Below, one piece after another: positions 1 to 6,977 of a stretch of 32,763 nt of DNA (position 1 is its first letter; the number at the start of each line of letters is the position of its first letter). Position numbers and translations under genes: made by a program. The notes below the pieces were generated by a model, which was not told the DNA's origin, did not search any database, and was given only the letters and a program-made list of their open reading frames with translations. Source of the DNA: Comamonadaceae bacterium (GTDB taxonomy: Bacteria; Pseudomonadota; Gammaproteobacteria; Burkholderiales; Burkholderiaceae_C); assembly GCA_947458305.1 (NCBI GenBank), contig CANGZO010000002.1, positions 1-32,763 of the forward strand, in the 5' to 3' direction.

Positions 1-77
1 AACTGGGCCAACTGCTTGAAATCGCCGGTATCGGCCACCACCGTGGTGAATTGCTTGAGGGCGTCGAGTTGGTTCAT
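1..77 (-). CDS. tal: Transaldolase, N-terminal fragment (cut by window edge)
   Basis: Reverse reading from the ATG at 77 gives a start [19 protein letters not shown], which closely matches the conserved beginning of TalB-type transaldolases (the TTVVADTGD stretch). Only about 25 codons lie in the window. Transaldolase moves a three-carbon unit between sedoheptulose-7-phosphate and glyceraldehyde-3-phosphate in the pentose phosphate pathway, in the cytoplasm. The gene diverges from zwf, and the roughly 80-bp shared spacer holds inverted repeats that probably control both. The assignment rests on the short N-terminus only. Confidence 0.85.
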   Translation of the reverse strand, partial: MNQLDALKQFTTVVADTGDFKQLAQ

Positions 78-81
78 GGTC

Positions 82-148
82 GTTACAAAAATCAAACTTG
101 AATTATCCATGAAACAAAGTTACATTACAAAGTCAATTTTATGTAACT
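82..148. promoter_or_regulatory. Divergent tal/zwf control region with inverted-repeat operator
   Basis: An exact inverted repeat, AGTTACAT (118-125) and ATGTAACT (141-148), lies just before the zwf ATG. A further GTTACA half-site lies at 82-87 beside tal. A possible zwf promoter is TTGAAT (98-103), 17 bp, TACATT (121-126), which would put the operator over the -10 box. HexR/RpiR-family regulators bind TGTAA-type palindromes, and such a regulator is encoded directly after zwf, so autogenous control is likely. Binding itself is inferred. Confidence 0.5.
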
Positions 149-158
149 CTAAAACAGC

Positions 159-1622
159 ATGGCTTTTGATTTGGTTTTCTTTGGCGGCACCGGCGATCTG
201 GTCTGGCGCAAACTCATGCCCGCGCTGTTTCAAGCCTTTCGCCACGGCAGTTTGCCCGAAGGCGGCCGCATCATCGGCGTGGGGCGCGATGAGCTGAGCG
301 ACGAGCAATACCGCCAGCGCATCCAGTCGCGCTTCGAACAAGTCGATGGCGACAAGCGCCCCCAAGCCGAAGAGTTCGCTGAATTTGCCAGCTTGCTTTG
401 TTATGTGCGCATGGACCTGTCCCAGCCCGCGTCCTACGCAGCGCTCGCCAAGCGCCTGGCCGAGCGCGAGACCGACAGCGTGGTGATGTACTTGTCCACC
501 GCGCCCAGCCTGTTCACCACGGTGTGCGAGCAACTGGCCGCCAACGGCCTGAACACATCCAAGACGCGCATCGTGCTGGAAAAGCCGCTGGGGCACGACC
601 TGGCGTCCAACCGCTCGATCAACGCGGCCGTCGGCAAGGCCTTCAAAGAGCAACAGATCTTCCGCATCGACCATTACCTGGGCAAGCCCGCGGTGCAAAA
701 CCTGTTTGCCCTGCGCTTTGGCAACGCCTTGTTTGAGCCCCTGTGGCGGCGCGAGCACATCGCCAACATCCAGATCACCATGGCCGAAGAATTGGGCGTG
801 GAAAAGCGTGGCGGCTTTTACGAGACCACTGGCGCCTTGCGTGACATGGTGCAAAACCATGCCCTGCAACTGCTGTGCGCCATCGCGATGGAGCCGCCCA
901 TCAACGCCCACGCCGACGCGATCCGCGACGAAAAGCTCAAGGTGCTGCGCGCCCTCAAACGCTGGACGCCCGAGACCCTGAGCCAGCACGTCATTCGCGG
1001 CCAGTACAGCGCGGGCAATGTGTTCGGTCAGTCTGTGCCCGGCTACCGCGATGAAACTGGCGTCAGTGCCCAAAGCAGCACCGAAACCTTCGTGGCCCTG
1101 CGTACCGAAATCGCCAACTGGCGCTGGGCGGGCGTGCCCTTTTACATCCGCACCGGCAAACGCATGGCCTCGCGTGAGGCGCACATCGAAATCAACTTCC
1201 GCCCCACGCCGCACGAAATTTTCAAAAGCCCCATGGGTCAAGCCAACAAACTGGTGATCCACCTGCAACCCAAAGACGGGCTGGAGCTGCACCTGTTTGC
1301 CCAAGGTCAGAGCAAACGCGGCCCAGGCAGTGGCGGCGCCACCTTGAGCCCGGTGCACCTGGACTTGGACTTTGACAAACGCTTTGGCAGCCAGCGTGTG
1401 GGTGCCTACGAGCGCTTGCTGCTCGATGTGCTGGACGGGCGTTTGAACTTGTTTGTGCGCAGCGACGAACAAGAAGAGGCCTGGCGTTGGGTCGAGCCCA
1501 TCTTGCAACACTGGCAAAACGACACCATCGGCCCCCGCCCCTACGCTGCAGGCACCTGGGGCCCTAGCGCGTCCAGCGCGATGATCGCGCGCGACGGCTT
1601 TTGCTGGTCCGAAGAAGTCTGA
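159..1622 (+). CDS. zwf: Glucose-6-phosphate 1-dehydrogenase
   Basis: The 487-residue protein has the usual length for bacterial G6PDH. It oxidises glucose-6-phosphate to 6-phosphogluconolactone with NADP+, feeding the Entner-Doudoroff and oxidative pentose phosphate routes. The nucleotide-binding loop is near the N-terminus (FFGGTGDLVWRK, a variant of the usual GASGDL), and the substrate-binding signature RIDHYLGK is at residues 169-176, followed by AVQNLFALRFGN. The ATG at 159 is preferred because it starts directly before the Rossmann strand, although no strong ribosome binding site precedes it. It diverges from tal, and the RpiR-type regulator gene begins 14 nt downstream, so the two are probably one transcript. 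Confidence 0.96.
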   Translation: MAFDLVFFGGTGDLVWRKLMPALFQAFRHGSLPEGGRIIGVGRDELSDEQYRQRIQSRFEQVDGDKRPQAEEFAEFASLLCYVRMDLSQPASYAALAKRLAERETDSVVMYLSTAPSLFTTVCEQLAANGLNTSKTRIVLEKPLGHDLASNRSINAAVGKAFKEQQIFRIDHYLGKPAVQNLFALRFGNALFEPLWRREHIANIQITMAEELGVEKRGGFYETTGALRDMVQNHALQLLCAIAMEPPINAHADAIRDEKLKVLRALKRWTPETLSQHVIRGQYSAGNVFGQSVPGYRDETGVSAQSSTETFVALRTEIANWRWAGVPFYIRTGKRMASREAHIEINFRPTPHEIFKSPMGQANKLVIHLQPKDGLELHLFAQGQSKRGPGSGGATLSPVHLDLDFDKRFGSQRVGAYERLLLDVLDGRLNLFVRSDEQEEAWRWVEPILQHWQNDTIGPRPYAAGTWGPSASSAMIARDGFCWSEEV

Positions 1623-1636
1623 CAAGGAAACGCCCC

Positions 1637-2482
1637 ATGCTTGACCGCATCAAAGCCTGCCTGCCCTCCTTGGCCCCGGCCGAACAACGCGTGGGCCAAC
1701 TCGTGCTGGCCGACCCTCGGGCCTTTGCCAACTTGCCCGTGACCGAGTTGGCCGACCGCGCCCATGTGAGCAAACCCACGGTGGTGCGCTTTTGCCGCAG
1801 CGTGGGTTACGACGGCTTGTCTGACTTCAAACTCAAGCTGGCGGGCAGCGTGAGCGAAGGCGTGCCCTTCATCCACCGCAGCGTGGACGCCGACGACAAG
1901 ACCAGCGACATCGCGGTCAAAGTCATCGACAACACCGTGGCCGCCTTTTTAAAGTACCGCAACGACGCCAGCTCGTTCGCACTCGAAAATGCCGCGAAGG
2001 CCCTGGCCGCCACCCAAAAAACCAAGCACCGCATCGAGTTTTACGGCGTGGGCAACTCCGGCATCGTGGCGCAAGACGCGCAGCACAAATTCTTCCGTCT
2101 GGGCGTGAACGCCATCGCCTACAGCGACGGCCACATGCAGGTCATGAGCGCTTCCATGCTGCAGCCGGGTGACTGCGCCGTCATCATCTCCAACTCGGGC
2201 CGCACCCGCGACCTGATGGACGCCTGCGACATCGCCCGCAAACAAGGCGCCACCACCATCGTCATCACCGCCAGCGGCTCGCCCCTGGCCAGCGCCGGGC
2301 ACATCCACCTGACGGCAGACCACCCCGAGGGCTATGACAAATACAGCCCCATGGTCTCGCGGCTGCTGCACCTGCTCATCATCGACATCCTGGCCACCAC
2401 CGTGGCCCTGCGGATTGGTGAAGCGCTGCAACCGGCCCTGCGCGACATGAAGAAAAACCTGAGCAGCAAGCGCTACACCTGA
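1637..2482 (+). CDS. hexR: RpiR/HexR-family transcriptional regulator (HTH + SIS domain)
   Basis: The 281-residue protein starts MLDRIKACLPSLAPAEQRV. The N-terminal RpiR helix-turn-helix is seen as LPVTELADRAHVSKPTVVRF (about residues 30-55). A C-terminal SIS sugar-phosphate-binding domain follows at about residues 125-250, with FYGVGNSGIVAQDAQHKF and IISNSGRTRDL. HexR-type proteins repress central-carbon genes and are released by 2-keto-3-deoxy-6-phosphogluconate. The ATG at 1637 follows an AAGGAAA ribosome-binding stretch, so the longer reading from 1601 inside zwf is unlikely. Location directly after zwf and the palindrome upstream of zwf support a HexR role. The exact name is inferred from context. 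Confidence 0.88.
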   Translation: MLDRIKACLPSLAPAEQRVGQLVLADPRAFANLPVTELADRAHVSKPTVVRFCRSVGYDGLSDFKLKLAGSVSEGVPFIHRSVDADDKTSDIAVKVIDNTVAAFLKYRNDASSFALENAAKALAATQKTKHRIEFYGVGNSGIVAQDAQHKFFRLGVNAIAYSDGHMQVMSASMLQPGDCAVIISNSGRTRDLMDACDIARKQGATTIVITASGSPLASAGHIHLTADHPEGYDKYSPMVSRLLHLLIIDILATTVALRIGEALQPALRDMKKNLSSKRYT

Positions 2483-2605
2483 GTCTCGGGCTGACAACAG
2501 GCCAAGTGCACCCCCACCCCGGTAAAATCTCGCTTTTGCCAGCCTACACAGGGCTTGGCCACCTCGGGGGCTGCTTGGCCACCCGCACGATCTTCAGGAC
2601 CCCTT

Positions 2606-4234
2606 GTGACCTACGCCCACGAAACCCGGCGCCGCCGGACTTTTGCCATCATTTCGCACCCCGACGCCGGTAAGACCACGCTGACCGAAAAGCTGCTGTT
2701 GTTCTCGGGCGCGATCCAGATCGCCGGCTCGGTCAAGGCCCGCAAGGCCTCGCGCCACGCCACATCGGACTGGATGGAAATCGAAAAGCAACGTGGCATC
2801 TCGGTGGCATCCTCCGTCATGCAAATGCTCTACCGCGAGCATGTCATCAACCTGCTCGACACGCCCGGCCACAAAGACTTCAGCGAGGACACTTACCGCG
2901 TGCTCACCGCGGTGGACTCGGCCCTGATGGTGATCGACGCGGCCAACGGTGTGGAAGCCCAGACCCGCCGCCTGATCGAGGTGTGCCGTCAACGCGACAC
3001 GCCCATCATCACGTTTGTGAACAAGATGGACCGCGAGGTGCGCGACCCGCTCGACATCCTCGACGAGGTCGAGCGCGAGCTGGGCATGCCCTGCGTGCCC
3101 ATGACTTGGCCTGTGGGCCAAGGCAAATCGTTTGGCGGCATCATCAACCTGCGCACGCAGGCCATGACGGTGTTCGACTCTGGCAGCGAACGCCTGCCGC
3201 AAGACTTTGAAACCATTCCCCTCACCGAGCAAGCCCAACTGGCCGAGCGCTTTGGCCTGGAATGGCAAACCGCCATGGACAGCATGGAACTGGCCACGGG
3301 CGCATCGCCCGCATTTGACGAAGCGGCCTTTTTGGCGGGCAAACAAACGCCTGTGTTCTTTGGCTCCGGCGTGAACAACTTCGGTGTGATGGAAGTGCTG
3401 GACGCCTTGGTGGACTTGGCCCCCGCGCCCAAGCCCCGCACCAGCAACCTGCTGGTCAACAAGCAGCCCGTGGTCAAAGAAATCCAGCCCGAAGACAGCG
3501 CGTTCTCGGGCGTGGTGTTCAAGGTGCAAGCCAACATGGACGCCAACCACCGCGACCGCATCGCCTTTGTGCGCATGGCTTCGGGCAAATATACGCCCGG
3601 CATGAAGCTCAAGGTGCAGCGCACCGCCAAGGAACTGCGCCCGACCAGCGTGGTCACTTTCCTCTCGCAACGGCGCGAAGCGGTGGACGAAGCCTATGCG
3701 GGTGACATCATTGGCTTTACGACCCACGGCGGTGTGCAGCTGGGCGACACCATCACCGACGGCGCCAATTTGCAATTCACCGGCCTGCCCTTCTTTGCAC
3801 CCGAACTCTTCATGACCGTGATCCTGAAGAACCCGCTGCGCACCAAGCAACTGCAAACTGGACTCGACCAATTGGGTGAAGAAGGCGCGATCCAGGTCTT
3901 CAAACCCGAAATCGGCGGCCCCATGCTGCTGGGCGCGGTCGGTCAGCTGCAGTTTGAAGTGGTGCAACACCGCCTGAAAGCCGAATACGACTGCGATGTG
4001 CGTCTGGAAGGCTGCCAGTACACCGGCGCCCGCTGGATCACGGCCGACACCCCGGCCGAGCTGCGCGAATTCACCAACGCCTACCCCCAACGCATGTCAC
4101 TCGACGCGGCGGGCACGCTGGCCTATCTGTGCACCAGCCCGTATGACGTGCGCCTGGCGCAAGAGCGCTTTCCCAAGATCCACTTCCACCCGCTGCGCGA
4201 GCACGCGGGCTTGGCGTTGGGCTCAGCGGGTTGA
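2606..4234 (+). CDS. prfC: Peptide chain release factor 3 (RF3)
   Basis: RF3 is a GTPase that removes RF1/RF2 from the ribosome after peptide release. The protein is 542 residues from the GTG at 2606 (E. coli RF3 is 529). That start has AGGA eight to ten bases upstream and gives VTYAHETRRRRTFAIISHP, matching the family N-terminus; a TTG 51 nt upstream is less likely. Visible GTPase motifs are SHPDAGKTT (P-loop), DTPGH (G3) and NKMD (G4). The C-terminal half ends with AQERFPKIHFHPLREH, as in RF3. It is monocistronic, converges with the MazF-like gene, and ends just before the first dispersed palindrome. Confidence 0.96.
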   Translation: MTYAHETRRRRTFAIISHPDAGKTTLTEKLLLFSGAIQIAGSVKARKASRHATSDWMEIEKQRGISVASSVMQMLYREHVINLLDTPGHKDFSEDTYRVLTAVDSALMVIDAANGVEAQTRRLIEVCRQRDTPIITFVNKMDREVRDPLDILDEVERELGMPCVPMTWPVGQGKSFGGIINLRTQAMTVFDSGSERLPQDFETIPLTEQAQLAERFGLEWQTAMDSMELATGASPAFDEAAFLAGKQTPVFFGSGVNNFGVMEVLDALVDLAPAPKPRTSNLLVNKQPVVKEIQPEDSAFSGVVFKVQANMDANHRDRIAFVRMASGKYTPGMKLKVQRTAKELRPTSVVTFLSQRREAVDEAYAGDIIGFTTHGGVQLGDTITDGANLQFTGLPFFAPELFMTVILKNPLRTKQLQTGLDQLGEEGAIQVFKPEIGGPMLLGAVGQLQFEVVQHRLKAEYDCDVRLEGCQYTGARWITADTPAELREFTNAYPQRMSLDAAGTLAYLCTSPYDVRLAQERFPKIHFHPLREHAGLALGSAG

Positions 4235-4252
4235 TGACTTGATTAATTAATC

Positions 4253-4270
4253 GGGATCTGACCCCAATTA
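4253..4270 (+). repeat. Dispersed palindrome, copy 1
   Basis: Contains GGGATCTGACCCCAATT. It lies between the convergent stops of prfC and the MazF-like gene, 27 nt beyond the MazF stop. Its left flank is AATTAATC rather than the full AATT arm. It is the first of eight same-orientation copies between here and 11932. Confidence 0.85.
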
Positions 4271-4297
4271 CTGCTGCGATTCCCGCAAGCCCGTCTC

Positions 4298-4624
4298 TTA
4301 TCTCGGCAAGCCGAGATGCACCTTGATGGCGTCTTCGACGGCCAGCATATCGGCCTTGACGAGACTTCCCAGCTGGGTTTTCAGCCTGGCCTTGTCAGCA
4401 GCCATGATCTGGTCGGCCATGGCCTTGCTGGCCTGTCCTTCAACAGTCACAACAGCCTCGCCTGGATAGGCCCTGCCCGTGTTGCTTGTCAGCGGCACCA
4501 CCACCACCCGGGCTAGGTTCCTGTTCGCTGCATCGTTGCTCACGATGACTGCAGGGCGGGTTTTCTTGATTTCCGTACCCAGCGCTGGATCGAATTCAAC
4601 CCACCAGACATCACCGCGCTTCAT
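4298..4624 (-). CDS. MazF/PemK-family endoribonuclease toxin
   Basis: The 108-residue reading starts MKRGDVWWVEFDPALGTEI and continues KKTRPAVIVSND and VVVVPLTSNTGR. This is the full SH3-like PemK/MazF fold order: beta-hairpin RGDVWWV, KTRPAVIVS, and the VPLTS strand. Such toxins cleave mRNA at short specific sequences and are neutralised by a cognate antitoxin. The ATG at 4624 is chosen because it starts the conserved strand; a longer ORF runs back to 4711 inside the antitoxin. It overlaps the antitoxin gene by 14 bp, which supports translational coupling in an antitoxin-first operon. Confidence 0.9.
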   Translation of the reverse strand: MKRGDVWWVEFDPALGTEIKKTRPAVIVSNDAANRNLARVVVVPLTSNTGRAYPGEAVVTVEGQASKAMADQIMAADKARLKTQLGSLVKADMLAVEDAIKVHLGLPR

Positions 4625-4841
4625 TGGCCATGTCCTTCGCCAGTGCGTTGGTCCATTCCATCGCTTCGGCTTCACGTGTCTGGTCTTCGGCCATGGCCTT
4701 GTACCCGTCATCGAGGGACTTCCCCAGGACGTGCGGACGCAGCAAGTCCTCGATGAATTGGCTCATCTTCCGCTTGCCAATCGTGCGCCACAGTCCTTCA
4801 TAGACCGCCTCATCGAGCGTGATGGTCATCTTCTTGTGCAT
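4611..4841 (-). CDS. Antitoxin of the MazF-like toxin (ribbon-helix-helix type)
   Basis: The 76-residue acidic protein begins MHKKMTITLDEAVYEGLW. It has the beta-strand plus two-helix pattern of ribbon-helix-helix DNA-binding antitoxins, then a charged tail (AEDQTREAEAMEW) of the kind that wraps the toxin. AAGGA stands five bases before the ATG. It is the first gene of the two-gene operon and overlaps the toxin. It would bind the toxin and repress its own promoter; the TATAAT and palindromes upstream fit this. It does not look like classical AbrB-fold MazE. Confidence 0.82.
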   Translation of the reverse strand: MHKKMTITLDEAVYEGLWRTIGKRKMSQFIEDLLRPHVLGKSLDDGYKAMAEDQTREAEAMEWTNALAKDMANEAR

Positions 4842-4860
4842 GATCGTCCTTGAACACGTT

Positions 4861-4898
4861 GTACGTATACATTATAAGACTGCCATGCCAACTGGCAT
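4861..4898 (-). promoter_or_regulatory. Promoter/operator of the MazF-like TA operon
   Basis: On the minus strand a perfect TATAAT (4871-4876) sits 29 nt before the antitoxin ATG. A near-palindrome GTACGTATAC (4861-4870) lies downstream of it, and a perfect inverted repeat ATGCCAACTGGCAT (4885-4898) covers the -35 side. No good -35 hexamer is visible. The repeats are plausible operator sites for the antitoxin. Confidence 0.5.
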
Positions 4899-4916
4899 AG
4901 GGGACGATTACCCCAG

Positions 4917-5678
4917 TTACCTCGTCACTCCATACACCCACAAACCCAGCCACTCGTGCAAAGCCGTCTGCCAAAGCAGCAGGCTGCGCGCCAACGAGTA
5001 CTCGGTCCAAGGCGTATCGGCGCCGGTTCTGAAGTCAACCGGGTAAGGCGTGACGCAGCAGCCCACGGACTCAAACTCGGGCAATGACCGGGGCATGTGC
5101 CAGGCCGAAGTCACCAACAACCAAGGCTGGCGGCAGCGCTCGCCCAAAAGCGCCGCCACTTGTTGGGCGTTTTCTCGGGTGGTGCGCGAACCGCCTTCCA
5201 AGCGCACACGGGCCATGTCCACACCCTGTTCTTCATAAAAAACCTTGGCCAATTCGGACTCGGTCACCCCGGTGGTCAGCAACCGCCCCTCTCCACCCGC
5301 AAACACCAAAGTCAGCTGCGGGTGCTGCCGCATCCATCCCACTGGCACGGTCATGCGCTCAGCTGCCTCACCAAGTGGCACCTGCCCATGCGCTTGGTAA
5401 CTGCCAGGATGCTGCGTCGCCCCGCCCAACACGATCACGCCCACATGTTCCCCCACAGAAGCACGACTGGGCACCGGGTAACGGTTTTCCAGAGCGCGCA
5501 ACAAAGCCTGGGGCGCCGACTCAAAGCCCAGCAGCCCCAACACCACCAAGCCACTCCACAGCATGGCCATCGCCAGCTTGCGCCACCGCAGCAGTATCAG
5601 CAAAGCCATCGCCCACCACAGCGCCAACCAAAACATGGGCTGGGTGATAGCGGTGAGCAATTTAGAGAAAACAAACAT
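4917..5678 (-). CDS. YdcF/ElyC-family (DUF218) membrane protein
   Basis: The 253-residue protein has two N-terminal hydrophobic segments (about residues 13-52, with MALLILLRWRKLAMAML between). A DUF218 domain follows from about residue 78, with VIVLGGATQHPG, FAGGEGRLLTTGVTE, LEGGSRTTRENA and LLVTSAWHMPRSL. DUF218 proteins such as ElyC and SanA are inner-membrane proteins linked to envelope integrity and undecaprenyl-phosphate use; the exact reaction is unknown. It is single and minus-strand, lying between the MazF-like and ParDE-like modules with a hairpin terminator upstream. It may be a native gene around which TA modules accumulated. Confidence 0.88.
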   Translation of the reverse strand: MFVFSKLLTAITQPMFWLALWWAMALLILLRWRKLAMAMLWSGLVVLGLLGFESAPQALLRALENRYPVPSRASVGEHVGVIVLGGATQHPGSYQAHGQVPLGEAAERMTVPVGWMRQHPQLTLVFAGGEGRLLTTGVTESELAKVFYEEQGVDMARVRLEGGSRTTRENAQQVAALLGERCRQPWLLVTSAWHMPRSLPEFESVGCCVTPYPVDFRTGADTPWTEYSLARSLLLWQTALHEWLGLWVYGVTR

Positions 5679-5706
5679 GGGGAAATTTTAGGAGAGCATC
5701 AACAAG

Positions 5707-5728
5707 AAAAGAGCCTGGCGGCTCTTTT
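5707..5728. terminator. Intrinsic terminator hairpin (bidirectional)
   Basis: AAAAGAGCC, loop TGGC, GGCTCTTTT: a perfect 9-bp stem with A and T tracts, so it can act on both strands. It lies after the ParE-like stop (minus strand) and before ydcF. A copy of the dispersed palindrome directly abuts it. Confidence 0.75.
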
Positions 5729-5733
5729 GAAAC

Positions 5734-5754
5734 AATTGGGATCTGACCCCAATT
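5734..5754 (+). repeat. Dispersed palindrome, copy 2 (full form)
   Basis: Full form with AATTGGG (5734-5740) and CCCCAATT (5747-5754) arms around ATCTGA, and a single mismatch. It lies between the ParE-like stop (39 nt away) and the hairpin terminator at 5707-5728. Confidence 0.88.
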
Positions 5755-5793
5755 TACGGTCAAAGCTCCGCTTCAGGGGGCTGACCCGGCTGT

Positions 5794-6063
5794 TCATAGA
5801 TTTCGGGCTGCGTGATGCAATCTCAAAATTTCAACATCGTCGCCACGTACGCGGTAAATGGCGATGTATTTATTGTGCAGGACCAGCTCACGCGTGCCGG
5901 GAACGCGACCAGCCCGGCCCATGCCAGGATGAGCCTGAAGTTTGGTCACAGCGGCCTGCAACTCCATCACAAAGCTGGTGGCGCGGGTCGGATTGTCTTT
6001 GGCGATAAAACCAGCGATTTCATCAACAGACGCGAGCGCTGCCTTGGTCCATTTGATCAACAT
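5794..6063 (-). CDS. RelE/ParE-family toxin
   Basis: The 89-residue protein has the compact ParE/RelE pattern: MLIKWTKAALASVDEIAGFI, then NPTRATSFVMELQ, HPGMGRAGRVPGTRELVL, and the C-terminal YIAIYRVRGDDVEILRLHHAARN. The GR..GTREL...Y.A.YRV...I.I.R..H.AR signature is typical of ParE, which poisons gyrase, or of RelE mRNA interferases. It begins 3 nt after the antitoxin stop, in antitoxin-first order. The target cannot be told from the sequence. Confidence 0.9.
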   Translation of the reverse strand: MLIKWTKAALASVDEIAGFIAKDNPTRATSFVMELQAAVTKLQAHPGMGRAGRVPGTRELVLHNKYIAIYRVRGDDVEILRLHHAARNL

Positions 6064-6066
6064 GAA

Positions 6067-6303
6067 TCAAGCGCCGTATTTGGCAAATACCGCTTTGACC
6101 TGCTTGTCGGTTGCGAATTCGCCTGCATCGGCCTCCTTAATGCCTTCGTGAATGTCACGAATCTGCCAGGATTCACTTTGCACATAGTGGGTCAGCGCAT
6201 CGATGGCCAAAAAGCTCTTGGTCCGTGCGGTCGCCTTGGCCAGCTCTTCGATTTGGTTGTAAAGCGCCTCGGGCAGGCGTACGTTGATGGTTCTGGCGGT
6301 CAT
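6067..6303 (-). CDS. ParD/CopG-type ribbon-helix-helix antitoxin
   Basis: The 78-residue protein starts MTARTINVRLPEALYNQI, a clear ribbon-helix-helix strand and helix, then SFLAIDALTHYVQSESWQI and an acidic toxin-binding tail ending VFAKYGA. The ATG at 6303 is chosen because AGGAG lies seven bases upstream; six further codons to 6321 have no such site. It is the first gene of the ParDE-like operon and would neutralise the toxin and repress the promoter, where TGTA/TACA palindromes are visible. Confidence 0.88.
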   Translation of the reverse strand: MTARTINVRLPEALYNQIEELAKATARTKSFLAIDALTHYVQSESWQIRDIHEGIKEADAGEFATDKQVKAVFAKYGA

Positions 6304-6314
6304 TGCAACACTCC

Positions 6315-6331
6315 TGTACACATGTAATACA
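6315..6331 (-). promoter_or_regulatory. Palindromic operator upstream of the ParD-like antitoxin
   Basis: TGTACA (6315-6320) is followed by the perfect palindrome TGTA-A-TACA (6323-6331), immediately upstream of the AGGAG ribosome binding site. This placement suits ribbon-helix-helix autorepression. Binding is inferred. Confidence 0.4.
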
Positions 6332-6423
6332 ACAAATTATCCACTTCACAAAGCCAAAGGTCAAAGCGGTCGTCGATTTCTCCATGCCCGAGGCACAAGG
6401 CAAATCCATGGCCGCCTCGATTC

Positions 6424-6448
6424 GATCATCGCGGGGCACGAAGCGATC
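6424..6448 (+). repeat. REP-like half element
   Basis: Shares ATCGCG, one variable base, then GGCACGAAGCGATC with the left arm of the palindrome at 9154-9207. Only one arm is present here. Confidence 0.6.
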
Positions 6449-6464
6449 CATCCCCCACAACCCC

Positions 6465-6482
6465 GGGATCTGACCCCAATTT
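6465..6482 (+). repeat. Dispersed palindrome, copy 3
   Basis: GGGATCTGACCCCAATT followed by T, in the same orientation as the other copies. Its left AATT arm is replaced by CCCC. It lies in the ParD-HipB spacer. Confidence 0.85.
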
Positions 6483-6545
6483 CACTTCGCGCAAAAAACT
6501 TCGGCATCACAGACCGCGCAGCAAGCCCCTGGGCGCGCAACAAAC

Positions 6546-6566
6546 AATTGGGATCTGACCCCAATT
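6546..6566 (+). repeat. Dispersed palindrome, copy 4 (full form)
   Basis: Full AATT-armed form, preceded by CAAAC as in copies 2, 7 and 8. It lies just upstream of the hipB promoter region. Confidence 0.88.
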
Positions 6567-6591
6567 ACTTATAGCCAAATAAAAATAAACG

Positions 6592-6632
6592 CTCATATAT
6601 GAGTTGCTAAAATCCATAGAGGGCCATAAAAT
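6592..6632 (+). promoter_or_regulatory. hipBA promoter and candidate operator
   Basis: TTGCTA (6604-6609), a 17-bp spacer and TAAAAT (6627-6632) form a good sigma-70-type promoter. The perfect palindrome CTCATATATGAG (6592-6603) abuts the -35 box. The ATG at 6642 is only nine bases beyond the -10, so the message would be nearly leaderless. HipB-family proteins bind palindromes at their own promoter. Confidence 0.5.
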
Positions 6633-6641
6633 GCGTCTTAA

Positions 6642-6977
6642 ATGAAATCCTTGTCTCCTGTACCGCTGCCTGTCAGGCGCAGCCTGACCCGTCTGGGCCA
6701 AGCGATTTCGCTTGCGCGTCGGCGCAGACACCTGACACAAGAAGATCTGGCAGAACGCATTGGCGCATCTGTCCACACCGTGCGGCGAATGGAGGTTGGC
6801 CACCCTGGCACCGCACTGGTTCATTTCGCCCGGGCCTTGCAGGTGTTTGGCGAGCTCGACAAACTCGATCAACTCCTGGACACCCCCCAAGACACCATTG
6901 GCTTGACCTTGATGGATGAGCAGTTGCCCCAGCGCGTTCGCAAGTCCCGCAAGTCACCAGAGTCAGGAGCGTTTTGA
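6642..6977 (+). CDS. hipB: HipB-like XRE antitoxin/repressor
   Basis: The 111-residue protein has a central XRE helix-turn-helix (about residues 18-70): LGQAISLARRRRHLTQEDLAERIGASVHTVRRMEVGHPG. The tail is basic, ending RVRKSRKSPESGAF. HipB proteins bind HipA kinases, block their activity and repress the operon. Its stop codon shares one base with the hipA ATG (TGATG at 6975-6979), a classic coupled arrangement. The start is the first ATG after the promoter; no ribosome binding site is seen, in keeping with a leaderless message. Confidence 0.88.
   Translation: MKSLSPVPLPVRRSLTRLGQAISLARRRRHLTQEDLAERIGASVHTVRRMEVGHPGTALVHFARALQVFGELDKLDQLLDTPQDTIGLTLMDEQLPQRVRKSRKSPESGAF

Larger units (their letters stand above)
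6332..6591. other. Gene-free spacer between ParDE-like and HipBA modules
   Basis: No credible gene. It contains a partial REP-like stretch (6424-6448) related to the larger palindrome at 9154-9207, and two copies of the dispersed palindrome (6465-6482 and 6546-6566) enclosing 63 bp. Short ORFs here read through repeats and show no family resemblance. Confidence 0.6.

Noticed and set aside
120-1625. 501-residue minus-strand ORF opposite zwf, and the similar long ORF at 2594-4090 opposite prfC
   Set aside because: Shadow ORFs caused by GC-biased third positions; the His/Gln/Val/Gly-rich translations match no family while the plus-strand genes are clear.
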